Shown one piece after another: positions 1 through 11,950 of a stretch of 64,000 bases of DNA. The stretch covers positions 124,001 through 188,000 of the forward strand of contig JAZKJV010009331.1 in assembly GCA_037367405.1 (NCBI GenBank). Reading direction: 5' to 3'. A program made the position numbers and the translations under genes. Source of the stretch: Ottelia alismoides. Lineage: Eukaryota; Streptophyta; Magnoliopsida; Alismatales; Hydrocharitaceae. Numbering within the stretch: position 1 is the first letter of the stretch; each line of letters begins with the position of its first letter. Below the pieces are notes generated by a model that had not been told where the DNA came from, ran no database searches, and saw only the letters and a list, made by a program, of their open reading frames with translations.

Positions 1-1
1 C

Positions 2-244
2 TCAGGTATCTAATGTAGAAGAGGTCAAGGAATCATCGTCTGATACTACATAGACGGAATCAACCACTGGCAGGAATGTATCATGATCTAGATATGGCTT
101 AAGCAACTGTCCATTCAAAACAAATGGCTGTACGTCAAATGACAACCCAGAAAAGACAATACTACCATTGTTACACACAACTCTAACAGTGAATGGTCCT
201 AACCATTTGTTTTTTAATTTTCTAGGGAACAACTTCAATTTCAC
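2..244 (-). pseudogene. Ath-1 integrase C-terminal end
   Basis: 80-residue open stretch running off the left edge. It reads KLKLFPRKLKNKWLGPFTV, the usual end of plant gypsy integrase (K.KSKW.GPF.V), followed by NGQLLKPY, which matches NGQLLKHF in the better preserved Ath-4 copy at about 25328-25351. In functional elements this segment binds DNA after the catalytic core. It continues the frame-broken core just to the right. It is a remnant, not an independent gene. Confidence 0.8.
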
Positions 245-946
245 ATCAAAGAACCAAACTTCCTGATAAGGGAGAATGTCTTTCTTTTGATGTGCATATC
301 ATGCCAACACTTGATTTTATCTTTATATATAAGTGAATTATCATAGGTGAAATCTAGGAATTCCAGCAATATGTTCAAGTCCAACTTAGTACTCTTTCCA
401 GCTTTCTCATAGTCCAAATTGCATACATGGAGTTCCCATAATGATTTGTGAACTAATTCAACTGGCTAGTGGCAAGGCTTACCATAACCCAATCTGTAGG
501 GAGACATACCTAGTGGGACTTGTATGCCTTCCGATAAGCCCATAGAACTAAGTCAAGCATCTAGGACCAGCTCTTCCTATCTTCACATACAAGTTTCTGA
601 AGTATCTTCTTCATCTCCCTATTTGAAATCTCAGCCAAACCACTAGTCTGTTGGTGGTAAGGAGATGCAGCTCTATGCTCAATGGCATACTACTTCACAA
701 GTTTCTTGACCTATCGATTAATGAAATGACTTCCTCCATATGAAATGAATATCTTGGAGATCTCGAACAATGCAATAATGTGGTCCTTGAGAATGGAACA
801 AACTATATTACTATCAGCAGCTCAGGTGGGGTCGCCTCCACCCAAAGACTAATATAATCCAAAACAAGCAGGATGTACTGAAATGTCTAACTGATAGGAA
901 ATGGGCCCATGAAGTCTATGCCCCAAGCATCAAAAACATCTGAAAT
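245..946 (-). pseudogene. Ath-1 integrase catalytic core, frame-broken
   Basis: Reading the minus strand, the order is [12 protein letters not shown] (first catalytic Asp), ILLVLDYISLWVEA, then SYGGSHFINR where Athila copies have SDGG, then [17 protein letters not shown] with the third catalytic Glu, then DLVLWAYRKAYK and LVHKSLWE. Several frameshifts and stops interrupt it, so no long open frame exists. The second catalytic Asp appears as Tyr. The matches to Ath-4 (24487-25250) are continuous, so this is the same domain in an older copy. Certainty about the domain is high; exact break positions were not resolved. Confidence 0.7.
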
Positions 947-1210
947 CTAAATATATCTTAGAGGCATATCTTTGGAACAAATGATAATTTCCATTTTATG
1001 ACAATCAGTGCAACCTCTAACATAACCCGTAGCATCCTTAAACAGAGTTGGCCACCATAGGCTGCTTTGTAGAACCTTAACAACCATGCGCTTCCTCGAA
1101 TGATGCCCACCAGACTCTAGTTTGTGACATTGCTCAAGTACACTGGTGTATTCCTCCTGAGGAAAGCACCTTCTCCAGATACAATCCACACCTTCATAAA
1201 ATAGGTACAA
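947..1210 (-). pseudogene. Ath-1 integrase zinc-binding domain
   Basis: 87-residue open stretch with the HHCC layout: QCHKLESGGHHSRKR, then about 30 residues later CTDCHKM. It matches Ath-4 at 24300-24447 ([22 protein letters not shown]). In gypsy integrases this domain precedes the DDE core and helps the protein multimerise on LTR ends. It keeps all four metal ligands although the flanking core is broken. Confidence 0.8.
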
Positions 1211-1556
1211 ATCCTCTCACTAGTAAAAATGAATCTCAGACAAAAAACTATCTACCTTATGCTGGGGCCAATACTATGGAACTTTCTTGGAGACAAGATA
1301 GTTCACAACATTAGCATACCATGGGAGTGAGGCCACATAAAAAATGGTCTCATCTGGATTGGTTTTAGAAATCAGAAGTGTGATCTGCTCAAAGGATTAT
1401 GCATCTGTGATAAGGGAAAGGTGATTTGCCACAACATTCTTTTCTTCAGCTTTATCTCGAATCTCTAAATCAAACTCCTCGAGAAGAAGGATCCTTTTGA
1501 TAAGGCATGGTTTGGCATCCTTATTTTCCTATAAGTACCGTATGGTAGTGTAATCC
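1211..1556 (-). pseudogene. Ath-1 RNase H C-terminal part and linker to integrase
   Basis: Minus strand from 1556 reads DYTTIRYL, a stop, then ENKDAKPCL, matching [19 protein letters not shown] in Ath-4. The copy resumes exactly one codon beyond the point where RNase H breaks off at 14366 (ending VTVYTD), with the Asp codon present on both sides of Copia-B. That is expected from a 5-base target duplication. Stops and frameshifts make it non-functional. Confidence 0.75.
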
Positions 1557-4039
1557 TGAAGGATATGGAAGAATCCTTAAGAGCATCACGTAAGCATGAG
1601 GATCGCATCATATATGATCAAGAGCGACTAGTTGTACTAATTGCTTAGTGCTGCAGAATTTAAAAAAAAATCATTGATGAAACCACATCATCCAATAATA
1701 CTTCTTGGATCATTTCAACTAAACACATAATAGATAAAGGAATACCTCTTATAGCATGGATGTGATTGAGCCTCTAAGAGAAGAGACCTCCTGTCTCAAG
1801 TCCGATCCGTCGGAGGAGACGCTTGCGAGCATGGAGATGAGTCGCGTGCTTCTCGCAATCCAAGTTGTTGATCCAAGAAATGTATCTCCAGATCTCATCC
1901 CATGAGATCAAGTGTACTCTTCACAAGTGAGACACACCAAAGAAGATGGAGACTGAAGAGTTGTCAATGTGGCAACACAACAGTGATGCGAGGACGGAAG
2001 CGACCGTCTCTCTATGAGAGGAGTGGAAAACCACTCAAGGAGGAGGAGAAGGCTTGGTGTGAGAATGAGAGAGAGATCATTGAAGTCATCTGAAGAGCAA
2101 GGGGTGCCTTTTCTTATATAGGGTTTGGGAGTCCATGGATCTCAATCCATGGACAACACAAAATCAATGGATGAGATTGATTTTTGTTGATTTCAATGGT
2201 CATAATTTTCTTGTAAAAACACAACAACAATTAATTTAATTTAAATTAATATATATTGAAAAATCAATACAATTAATTTAATAATTAAATAATTTAATCT
2301 TGAAGATAATGGAAGAAGAGATTGCCTCATCCCTAAAGGGGGGGGGCACCAAGTCCGTTTAGGACAATGTGGTCATCCACCCTCTTGACTTAGAATGAGT
2401 CAATCTCGTTCCAATTCATGAGATCACATTATATCTTGAAATTTCCAATATTATCTCTAAAAAATAATTCACAATTATCTTGTGAAGATTGCAATCATGC
2501 CATTGGAATTATGTGAATCACATTCACAACCCAAAACAAAATGTAATTATATTTTCAATTAATAATCCAATGTGAGTCCAATTTACATCAATAATTAATC
2601 AACAAATATAAATCATAATTAGTCTCTCTCTAATATATTGTAAATCACATTTATAATATATATGAATAATTGGATAGTACTATCAACATTATTCATATCC
2701 ATAATAATTAAATGACATTCAGTTATATTGGATCATCATTCTCATGTATTCAAAAAATATGAATCAAATTCATATTATTCATGATAATTAAATCATATTT
2801 ACTTATTAATTTTTCAATGCTTAGATATAATTCAACAATGGAATTATTCATGAACTCTTTCAAGAATAATGTGCTTTATCCGGAGATACTTGGCGAAAGG
2901 ACAGGACTATTGTATGTTTCACGTATAGTGACTTGAATATTGAGATAACATCTCAAATCCAAATCTCATGGAACTCTCAAAGATGCTTGAATTAATCAAG
3001 ACCGTAAATCTAATCTTGTCATTGCTTCTTAATCTCATTCAGATCAATGTCCAACACTTGAACCAAGATCAGATTACTTCTCTAATGAGAGGAGTCACTA
3101 AAATATAGACATGTTTCATCACTCCCTCAAAATGGAAGCATCATGGTTATACAATCATTTATGATCACATCACCCTCAGGTATTCTTAATACATTTACTC
3201 TGCATACTGGAATACCTATGATAAACCCGAAGTTATAGATCAATTTTACATTATCATCTTTCAGGTTTCATCATAAAGGTTCTCATTCCTGGTCATTGGG
3301 AGTTGGTATCGATCACAGGCTTTCCAAAAGCATATATCATACCTTCAGATTCGTGTCATGCTTCCAAAGCATGATGCCCATGCATGTAATTTGATCGGTC
3401 CCAATATCTCATGAGCGATATCATGTCTTCTGGTTCACAAGTGAACCTTCATGATCCCTTTAAGAGATCGTATTACTCATATACCCTCATATGCACAACA
3501 GCTCGCCGGTGTATAGACCTTGGTTAGGTCATCAACCTATTGGTATGCCAAATGTACATACGTAGACATATAGTAACACATTTGTCTCTCGTCAGAGGAT
3601 GTGTGACTATATCGTGATAGGATGTGACATAAGACTTTGGTTATCTCGGTCTCGTGAAGTCAACTCTTTGACCTAACTTATCTAACACCTATGAATCTCT
3701 ATTCCTATACATAGGACCTGCATCAAGAGGTCTGTTAGATCAACCTAATGAGAACGGAGTGCCATCTCCTACTCAAGCAAGAGATCATCTCTTAACAATC
3801 ATTTGATGGTGCTTAATGGGTCCTCTGTCGAACTCCTTAGATATTCATCAAAGCACCAGCCTCTATGATTCAATTATTGAATCAACAGTTGTATGTTATT
3901 AAGATGGCCATGGTACATAACCCTAATTGTACTAAGGGACTTATTATGCCAATTTATTATTCTTCATTTTATATCAGGGAATGATATTTGCAATATCATG
4001 TATTGCATAATGGCTCATCGTGGGCTCACATGTCCAACA
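1557..4039 (-). repeat. Copia-B 3' LTR
   Basis: 2483 bases. On the minus strand it starts TGTTGGACATG at 4039, directly after the polypurine tract, and ends TATCCTTCA at 1557, like the Copia-A LTR end. It carries a TATA-like box at 2114-2120 and a G run at about 2339-2347. The short open frames inside it do not resemble proteins. Confidence 0.85.
2114..2153 (-). promoter_or_regulatory. Copia-B 3' LTR core promoter: TATA box plus upstream inverted repeat
   Basis: Minus strand shows TATATAA (2120-2114). Immediately upstream is an inverted repeat with 9-base arms TCCATGGAT and ATCCATGGA (2145-2153 and 2132-2140) around a 4-base spacer. Copia-A has the same arrangement upstream of its TATA box in both LTRs, with partly different bases. 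Promoter role is inferred from position and from conservation. Confidence 0.5.
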
Positions 4040-4054
4040 ATCTTCCACTAGCCC
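4040..4054 (-). other. Copia-B polypurine tract
   Basis: Minus strand reads GGGCTAGTGGAAGAT directly before the LTR start TGTTGG. Copia-A has GGGCTAGTGGGAGAT in the same place (31676-31690). Such a tract primes plus-strand DNA synthesis during reverse transcription. Confidence 0.75.
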
Positions 4055-4821
4055 AAAGAGACATTAATGGGCTAATATTTTAACCCACACTCATGTGACA
4101 ATCATAGGCTATTTAGAAAAATTGCTAGGTAAGTTGATCAGTCAATCTGTTCCGAGAGACTACGCCAAGTCCTTTTATGGCACTTGCATTTATCCTAGTA
4201 ACAGTGCTCGCATCCAATGCGAATGTTGCATCTTATGCAACATATACTCAATATTGAGGCAGTTCTAGTGTCTCTGACACTACAACTCAATAATAGTTAT
4301 AACCATTATGTAATTTCTATCATCCTTATTAGAATGTTTATTGCCTAAGACTAAGTCCTAGTTTTGTGTCTTATAAGGCATCTCCAGTTAAGACCTTTTA
4401 GATCACTATCTATAAAGTTTTAAGTACTTGAATATAAGACTCAAAGATCACTATCTCGAAAGTTTTGTCCTCCTTGAAGATATTGTTATTACTGGAACTA
4501 AGTGTTTTATCTCCATAGCATGATTAGCAACAGTTTACTACTCCCATTACATGGCAAACATCTCGCTTTTACACGCATATAGCATACACACGGCTTCTCA
4601 TAACTGATGCACTAGGGCAAGCAGTTTTAGCATTCACTTCATAAACTCTTTGAGATGCTATCCCTTTAGATAGGTCAGTACCATATCTTAAGGGAAGGAA
4701 GCCTTTGTTGAGATTTTTCCCCAAAATGGAACATGTCCAAGGTGTACCACTAATGTGACGGTCCCAATACCCTCTTCTCTTTGCTTCTGAATAATTTCAG
4801 AACTAAGACCTAAGAGGCATC
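4055..4821 (-). pseudogene. Copia-B end of RT and RNase H remnant
   Basis: The minus strand aligns by eye with Copia-A from about 30787 onward: the segment after LGEASYILGLK, the stretch around 30930 (CTTAAGACATTGTATCC against CTTAAGATATGGTACTG), and the block ending SRYQSC. No open frame longer than about 60 residues remains. The distal part, towards 4055, is too worn to place base by base. The segment begins exactly where the Ath-2 LTR ends, so the RT gene is cut there. Confidence 0.65.
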
Positions 4822-6009
4822 TGATGAATCCATGATTCATTAACAGTAAGTCTGCATTTTGTATTAAAACCCTTAACAATTATACGTAAATATGCACTAA
4901 AACTCATCTTTTATCAAAATCTCATTCAACAATAAAAATGCAATTTTATGCATCAAAATATGTAAACAAATAAAAGAATGAAAATAAAGAAAAGAAAAGA
5001 AGGCAAATTGTAAATATGCATATATATACAATATGACTTACAAAATATAAATATAGATGAAAGATATATTTATAACCTAACCTCCGAGACCAAATCAACA
5101 TGGATTGGTCGATAAACAAATAAGTCAGGGGGGATAAGGAAGAAAAAGATAAAAACAATTAATTATTCACTTTATACACTCTTCATTATTTATCAAATAT
5201 TTATTTATTATTATATAAGTCATATGAAATATTTTTCGTGAAACTCTTTTCCTAGTTATTTCCAAAAATGCATAGAAAGATATAAAAACAAGTCAAAAAT
5301 ATTATCTTGTGCATTTGCTAAGAAATTCCGCTTTTAAATTGTCAAATACTCAACTTCTAAACATCATAACTTTCTCATACGAACCCAATTTCACTCTAGT
5401 CACCTTTAACATAAAATAATATTCTCTAATTAATGAAGGTGATTTCACTAAAATCGGAGTCCAATTGCAAAAAGCCGGATTTGGACCTAATGACAATAGG
5501 GTTTCTGGCTATTTATTTTATCAAGAACACATTATTATAGTTTTAACGATTTTAAAATTTTTAATTATTTTCTTGATCTTTTATCTAACCTTGATTCATT
5601 CCTTAATGTTTTGACATTATTTATTATTTTAAATAATTCAAAAACCTTATTTTATAGAAAAATGGAATCATGTAACTTATACTCATATGTAATAATATAT
5701 TTAAATTAATTTTTTAAAATCCATAAAAATTAACATATATTATATTTATTATTGAATAATTAAGAAAATATGAAAAAAGGTATTATTTATTAATTTATTA
5801 AATTATAAATCAAATACATATTTATCAAGTATTATTTATACAAATTTATTAATATTATATTTATATTTCATAAATTATTTATTATTTATAAAAACCAATT
5901 ATTCCATAATTTAGATAAATTAATTATGTATATTCTCTGTTTTTATACCTACTTAAAATAACATCATTTATTATTTATTACATAATTTATAATATAATTA
6001 TTCCATCTG

Positions 6010-6068
6010 GACAACCAGGTGTTGAGTCCTTCAGAACTGTCTATTATATACTGTTCTAACTGGTTGTC
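6010..6068. other. Imperfect stem-loop in Ath-2 LTR
   Basis: Outer arms GACAACCAG (6010-6018) and CTGGTTGTC (6060-6068) are perfect complements. Inner arms AGAAC (6033-6037) and GTTCT (6053-6057) extend the fold. It follows the AT-rich 5' third of the LTR, the same relative place as the much longer foldback in Ath-7. The 5' edge TTCCATCTGGA (6001-6011) also occurs, inverted, in that foldback. Confidence 0.5.
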
Positions 6069-6838
6069 TTCACCTAATTATTCCCAGTCCACTGTTCAAC
6101 CAAATCCCATCTAAACACTTGATTCTCTTGTCCTAACAACATTCATCCACACCTACCATTGATCCTAGCCTAACTTCGCGCCAATCTCTCTACAAATCAC
6201 CTCAAAGTTGGCGAAAAATAACTAACTTGTTCTTCTCCAGAACCATCTGACCAAGACCCCAACTTCCTCCATAGATTCTGGCTTTCTCGGTGTTGACAAC
6301 ACCCAAGGTCGACTCTACATGGAAGAGGGAGATTAGGTGGAGAGTTCCAAGGCTTTGTGGCCTTGCATCACGGCCACCACCATCGTGTGAAGCTCCAACA
6401 ATGTCCCTCGTTGAGCGACAATCAGAGTGTTATACACTCCCTATCCTAGTTGACTTACTCCATTTCATTTTCTAATATCCTTCTAGTCTCGTGTAGGATT
6501 AGCAAAATTAATTACCTAATTAGCAAGGTTAATCACCTATTTTAGATTCACATTCAAGAACCCATCTTGTTTACGTTCAAATTCCATCCCAATTTTTGCT
6601 TGAAATATCACTACTGGAACCATATTCTAAGCTACAAGGAATAAAATAATTCTTTGGTTGATTCGGTTCGAATCGAGCAAATACTATCGTCTTGGAGGTA
6701 TGGTATGGCATCTGAAGCATCTCCATCATTTGGAGATGCGAGGACCATAAGCTTCAATTAAGAAGCTTCACATTCTAGGATTTAGGGGTTCGAGCCCTAC
6801 CCATCGAGCTTGAAGCTGCTCGCTGCATCTCTCTTCGA

Positions 6839-6859
6839 CTCTCTCTCTCTCTCTCTCTC
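6839..6859 (+). repeat. CT dinucleotide repeat in Ath-2 LTR
   Basis: About ten CT units. Similar pyrimidine runs lie just downstream of the TATA box in Copia-A and in the GC-richer middle of other LTRs here, where they may form part of the transcribed leader. Confidence 0.7.
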
Positions 6860-7129
6860 GCAGTGGGAGCACTCGAGAGGGTGAGGAGAACCCTTTCCAG
6901 CCCAACCTCCAACCAGTTAGCCGCGGAGGAGCTCGGCCAACTTCTAGCACCATCGCCGCTCTTCAGATTGGGGAAGAACACCCTACGATATCCAGGCGTA
7001 CAATTTGCTGACACGTGGCTAAAACGAAGCATCACTTCTAATCTGAGCCGTCAAGTCCAATCGGTAGAAATTTTGCATAAGAGGCCCTCACTAGGTCTGG
7101 AATCTAATGTCTCTCCAGAGGTTTCGAGA

Positions 7130-7169
7130 TATTACATTTAGGTCCCTATATAGGGACCTAAATGTAATA
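7130..7169. other. 40-base perfect palindrome in Ath-2 LTR
   Basis: Bases 7130-7149 are the exact reverse complement of 7150-7169 with no spacer. The centre is CCCTATATAGGG and the outer arms contain TACATTTAGGTCCC. It is followed by a stretch (about 7170-7215) that matches the Ath-4 LTR around 29518-29552. Confidence 0.9.
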
Positions 7170-7699
7170 AAATTTGTTTTATTTTCATTTCAATCCTTGT
7201 CAGGGACCAAACTACAAGCTATTTTCTTTTATTTTTTTACAGCTTCACTCCTGAGTTGTGTAGGAAATTTGGATACCTTTTTCATGTCATTTTTCATCAA
7301 TTTTTCTAGGGTAGTTGCACAAATACACTAGAGAGGTTTTGTTATTTTTGTTGAGAATTTTTTGTCACGTATTTTTCATGTTTTGCATTTTCTAAATTCG
7401 CATCCTTCTTGAGGAGTTTTCTCGCCTTTTTGAGAAGAGATAAAAATCACAAAAATACTTCTTTCTCTCAAAAACTCGATTATTGCTATTCTGACCCCTT
7501 GTATTCAACCCAGGGAAACTTACCTAGATAAATAATTAATTTAAGATAAAATAGGAGAGAGAAGCTACTTCTACACTTCACCTTCTCTCTCTATCTCTTC
7601 TACTTTATTGATTTTTTGTTTGATTAACCAGGATCTTATTCGGAGCGATTCCTTTACACCGACACTGACATTTTATCGCTCCCAAAAACCTAATTATCA

Positions 7700-7905
7700 A
7701 AATGGCATGGTTGCTCACGGCTATGAGTTGTGCTTTGAAGGTCCCTACCTTCTCATCATGTTTTCTCTTCTATTTATGATCCATTTACACCTAACGGGTC
7801 CTACCCTTATAGGTGGATCCTTGAGGGTCCATATACATCACTTGTATATGAAGTATACTTTAGACTTTGTTGCGAACATCCATCTTTCCATGTCATGATC
7901 TTCAG
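7700..7905 (-). pseudogene. Copia-B start of reverse transcriptase
   Basis: Minus strand reads DVW- or IWTLKDPP, then a V.CKW motif, then TFKAQLIA, corresponding to the Copia-A segment around 30209-30325 (PPKGVKPIGGKW, TFKARLVAKG). It stops at the Ath-2 LTR end. Several stops are present. The catalytic part of RT that should follow is absent. Confidence 0.65.
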
Positions 7906-8904
7906 AAGCTTCATCACATGAAGTTAGATCAATATCATACTTAACTAACACATGGAATCCATCCTCAAACCTATTTGAAGAGTTATTAGTGTTTCATCTT
8001 TAATTGTCCTTTTAGTTTCCGATTTAGGAGCCTCATCATCTTCTCAAGACTAAATGAGTTCCTTCACTCCATTTTATTCTCAATTCTCAAGAGAGTCATA
8101 CTCTAAGAATCATATCCTTAGAGATGAATCTTTTAAGAATCTCAAGGTCATAAAGTTGGTATCCAATACCATCCTTTATTTTCCTAATGAAGTAGCACCT
8201 TTTGGTGCTAGATTCCAGCTTACATGCATTCATGACAGAGTTATGAACCAAGCAACCATAAATCCTCATGTGTCCAACACTAGGCTAGGTTCCAAACCAC
8301 AACTTATGAGGATGTTCGGGTTTAGATTTGCATGGAATCTTATTAAATATATATCGTAGTCTTTACTACAGTATACACCTGGAAACTAAGAGGTAGTTAT
8401 GCTAAGATTCAACATTGATCATAATATGTCACACATGATCCAATTGTATCTCCCTATAACTCCATTAAGTTTAGGTGCATTAGGAGGATTGAGATAGGAA
8501 TGATATTCCTTCCTCCATAAGGTGTTCTTTGAATTCATCTGATAGGTACTAGCTACATAAGTTAGACCAAATTCATTTCATCTTCCTTCAAACTTTGGTT
8601 CTAAACAAAAATTGTGAAATCTTTGAACATTTCAAAGGTTTCTAAGGTGAAAAGAAGAAATCTCATGTCACAAATAATCATCAATAGATATCACATATCG
8701 TTAATGGTTATTATGATATAGATGATCCACGTATATCAATATGTATGAGATCTTGAATACCTTAGCATTTAACACCATTCTCAAAGAAAGGTGAATTGGA
8801 CATTTTCTACTTTGAATACAATATTCAAAAGTATTTATGATTTGAAATTCTAGACAGTCTAAAGGTTCATCTCTTACTAGTCTATCGATCTCATCAATCG
8901 ACAT
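7906..8904 (-). pseudogene. Copia-B integrase remnant
   Basis: Minus strand from 8904 reads IDEIDRLVRDEPLDCLEF, matching VDRINRLIKDGPLDFLQV in the GAG-pre-integrase domain of Copia-A (21943 onward). Further left (8339-8120) it reads LRIYGCLVHNSV, ACKLESST and [10 protein letters not shown], matching [20 protein letters not shown] and [10 protein letters not shown]. It ends with DLTSCDEASEDHDMERW (about 7930-7880). The frame is broken many times. The order and spacing match an intact copia integrase. Confidence 0.7.
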
Positions 8905-9690
8905 ATGTCCAAGCCTTGATGCCGGATCATTGTCAAATGATCTTCATATCCCTATTGATCTTTTAAGGTTAAATTTTTAGTATTAGAGATTTTAGTGAAC
9001 CATTCATTAATTTCTAATATAGTAGAGTCCTTCAGATATTAGATTTCTATCTGAAATATATCCATCATAACTCTTTATGATAGGCCTATTCCAGAATTAA
9101 TGTTTATTCCTAACGATTAGAAATAAACAATGAGTGTATTCTAGTATATGGGTCATGGAGACATTCTCTACGACTAGCGCTCTTCCAATGAAAATATGAA
9201 ATACATTTATCAAATATAGATTATTGCAACAATTGCATCAATATCCATCTAGATGACTACTAACCTTAAGATCAAATTTTCTAGTCTTCTAAAACATATG
9301 CAACCAATTACAACTGTTATTAGAAGAATGAGATAGAATTATTAGACTTTGATTTTATGAGATAAGAAAGTCAATTTCAATTATTAAATGTAGATTATTC
9401 TGGTGTACTATTTGAGTCCTTCTCTAAGGATCCTAGATAGTCTAGATAGTCGCACTATCAATACATCAACTTATTGCATTATTGCATTTATCCAACTCTT
9501 TGGATGTCATATGGAAGTCACAGAAGTACAGTCAACTCCTTCGACTTTCCTTCTTACTTGCGGTCTAACCCATGCTTCCACTACGATCCCTTCATTTATA
9601 AATAACTATTGCTTAAAACAAAGGATCTCTTACGTCGAATTCAAAAAGATTTCAATATAAGAGTACTTCAACATATATACATGCTTCATT
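8905..9690 (-). pseudogene. Copia-B zinc knuckle/protease region, unrecognisable
   Basis: By position this stretch should hold the gag zinc knuckle and aspartic protease. I could not see a CCHC box or a DSGAS motif in any minus-strand frame. It is AT-rich and without long open frames. Either the region is too worn or parts are deleted. Confidence 0.3.
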
Positions 9691-10206
9691 CAATTCATAC
9701 AATATGAATACTACGAAGTTTCATGAATAACTTGAGTATAGATAGTAGAATGATGACACTCATCATATCTACATATGCCTTAACTCTTAAAGACTTTGGT
9801 TCAGGTGGGTAGTCAGACATCTTGAATACATCATCTCTTATAGAGTCACCATTCCGCATGATGCAGTGAACCATGTCATTCATGATTAAATGTCTAGAGC
9901 ACATATGTATGCCAGAACATCTTCTTAGATTTTATAAGGATAAATTGACAATTACATTCAATATCACATGTCACTTCCAAAGTACATTCGATGAGAAAAT
10001 AAGACTATAGAGACATGCAAACCATAGGGTTGTAGTCCTATTGTCTATTTTATTATCATTCCTCATTATTATGAGGAAACGTCCACATTGCAACCACATA
10101 CATTATGTGTCCAACTACAATTACAATATCTTGATCGTGGATTTAATCCATGATATTTTACTGGTTATTATTTTGTATAATATTGAGTGGGTTTAATGAT
10201 GATTAT
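9691..10206 (-). pseudogene. Copia-B gag remnant
   Basis: The open piece at 9904-9695 reads MVHCIMRNGDSIRDDVFKM, which aligns with LIHCKMQEGTSVREHVLKV of the Copia-A gag and continues past it. The N-terminal part (10206 leftward) aligns weakly at the nucleotide level (shared AACCCACT near the start) but has lost its start codon and frame. The copia gag forms the virus-like particle. This copy cannot encode it. Confidence 0.6.
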
Positions 10207-11935
10207 CTGAAATAAGAAAATTGCATAAATATATAAAAATATAAATATATATTTTACATTGATTTTGCAATTTTTATATCAAAGTTGTCCTGCCTTGTTA
10301 ACATTGAAAGTTTATTCCCTTATTCACATTCAATGTAAGAGATATACTTGCCATTATATCTCAAGCAAGATCTGGGATCTCCTTTCCTATCTTTGTTACA
10401 TCCCGATAATACGAAAACTTGCAACTTGGATAAAAAGAAGCGAGAAACACTTTCTGCCTTGCAAGTCCAACGTGCATTTCTCAATTCAGTCTTTAAATCC
10501 CAGGCCCACCACCCCTAAGGTGATGTTGACCTGTCGTTAATTGAACCAACCGTCAACAGGCTTACAACTTGCTATACGCAATCCAATATCACCCAATAAT
10601 ATGAGGACTCAATATTGGGGTCACTACGTATATGGCCTTATTCTTTCGAAAGTAAAGAGCCCAATCCAGATGCGCTTCTATGCAGGAGTTGTCACTCAGA
10701 CAAGCATCTCCTACATACAATCCCTGACAGCGGAACCCTTTGCCTTGACGGCAGACCATGGATCTCACTTATGTGATCCTCCACTGCATATTCAAATTTT
10801 AATTAATTATCATGAATCACATTTGTATAATTATTTCTTCCAAGGGAAATACACATCTATTCATAATAGAGTGTTTTAATTTGGATATAATTGATTTAAT
10901 CATATTAAATTAATTATCAATCCAATTCCATCAACCAACAAACTTGTTTGATACTTGAAAGGATGGTATTATCTCAAAAATATGTCTTATTTGAATTTTA
11001 ATAATTAGAAAAATACATCTTGATCTCTCAAGCATTATCCCTTCCCTACCCTCTATCATGACCAGTACTGACGGGAGTGGGACAGACCACTCACGGAGCA
11101 ACTTGCTACCCCAATGCTCCCCGACTAGACACCTTATCCGGCTCAGGTTAGGATAACAACAATTGATCACTTTGTATATGAGATGATAATCGATTTTTCA
11201 ACCAAAGTTATACCATATAATAATAATCAAAATCATTCTGATTTATATTATAAGAAAATTTTCTAAACAAATTCTCAATCCTATTCAAGCAAGTTTGTTT
11301 GTTGGAAAGTAGATTGAGCAACAAATTTGTGATCTAGGTCATATCTAATCAATTATTGGTTAAGGAAATGTTATTCAAGGAAATATTTATCATCAAATAT
11401 TTATCAAATATTTATCCATAATTATTCCATGAAATTAATCATTAATTTCACTAATTTATTAAATTACAATCACAAGGTTCTTGATTAGGAATGCGATTTC
11501 TAGTAGTGACCATCATTAAAATTAGCATATCTCAATCAATTTAAATACAAATCATGTTAAATAAGTTTCCAAAGTTTGTTAATTTGTTTTATAACAGAAT
11601 GCATCTGATTTACACTCATTTCTAGGCATTTGAAAACAGTAACTAAATCTTTAATTATGTCAAGATTGGCCATCCCCGAAAAAGTGAATATATGTTCATT
11701 AAAATGATCATATCATGAAATATCAGATTTCAAAGCATGCAAACTCAAATCCAATGGTTTACTTAATTAATGGGGAACATAATTGAAGTGATAATTTTAT
11801 GTTTAAACATTTTAAATAGGGCCAAAAATAATCACAAAATAGGGCAGCGTGAATGAAATGCGATAAAGTTTTCACAAACACTAATGAGCCCAATTCTTCC
11901 TAAGTTTGTGGATCGTATTCAAAACCTCCAACCTA
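10207..11935 (-). other. Copia-B 5' leader with a probable GC-AG intron
   Basis: The stretch between primer site and gag aligns with the Copia-A leader (18825-20593): shared blocks include the segments around 11100 and 19680 and around 10760 and 20030. At its gag-proximal end the minus strand shows a donor-like GGCAAGTATAT (GC at 10351-10350) and an acceptor TTCTTATTTCAG ending at 10207. These enclose a 145-base AT-rich segment at the same place as the GT-AG pair of Copia-A. No protein is evident. Confidence 0.5.
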
Positions 11936-11947
11936 GTTCTGATAACA
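11936..11947 (-). other. Copia-B primer binding site, mutated
   Basis: Minus strand reads TGTTATCAGAAC, against TGGTATCAGAGC in Copia-A, the complement of the plant initiator tRNA-Met 3' end. It lies three bases from the LTR end. Two changes suggest age. Confidence 0.7.
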
Positions 11948-11950
11948 CTT

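Larger units (their letters stand above)
4822..7699 (+). repeat. Ath-2: Athila-type LTR inserted in Copia-B
   Basis: About 2.9 kb. It starts TGATGAATC with the inverted copy GATTCATTA three bases on, the terminal hairpin seen in the other Athila LTRs here, and ends ATTATCA. The first 300 bases parallel Ath-7, including a block with GGTCGA and AATAAGT followed by GGGGGGATAAGG. The middle is richer in GC with a CT run (6839-6859), as in the other Athila LTRs. No internal region or polypurine tract adjoins, so it is a solo or truncated LTR. The copia RT sequence on its two sides is not adjacent: about 470 bases are missing relative to Copia-A. Confidence 0.7.

Noticed and set aside
6781..6797. 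GGTTCGAGCCC with a short stem around it, like the B box and T arm of a tRNA or SINE
   Set aside because: No A box at a proper distance and no tRNA-like fold upstream; a chance match in an LTR.
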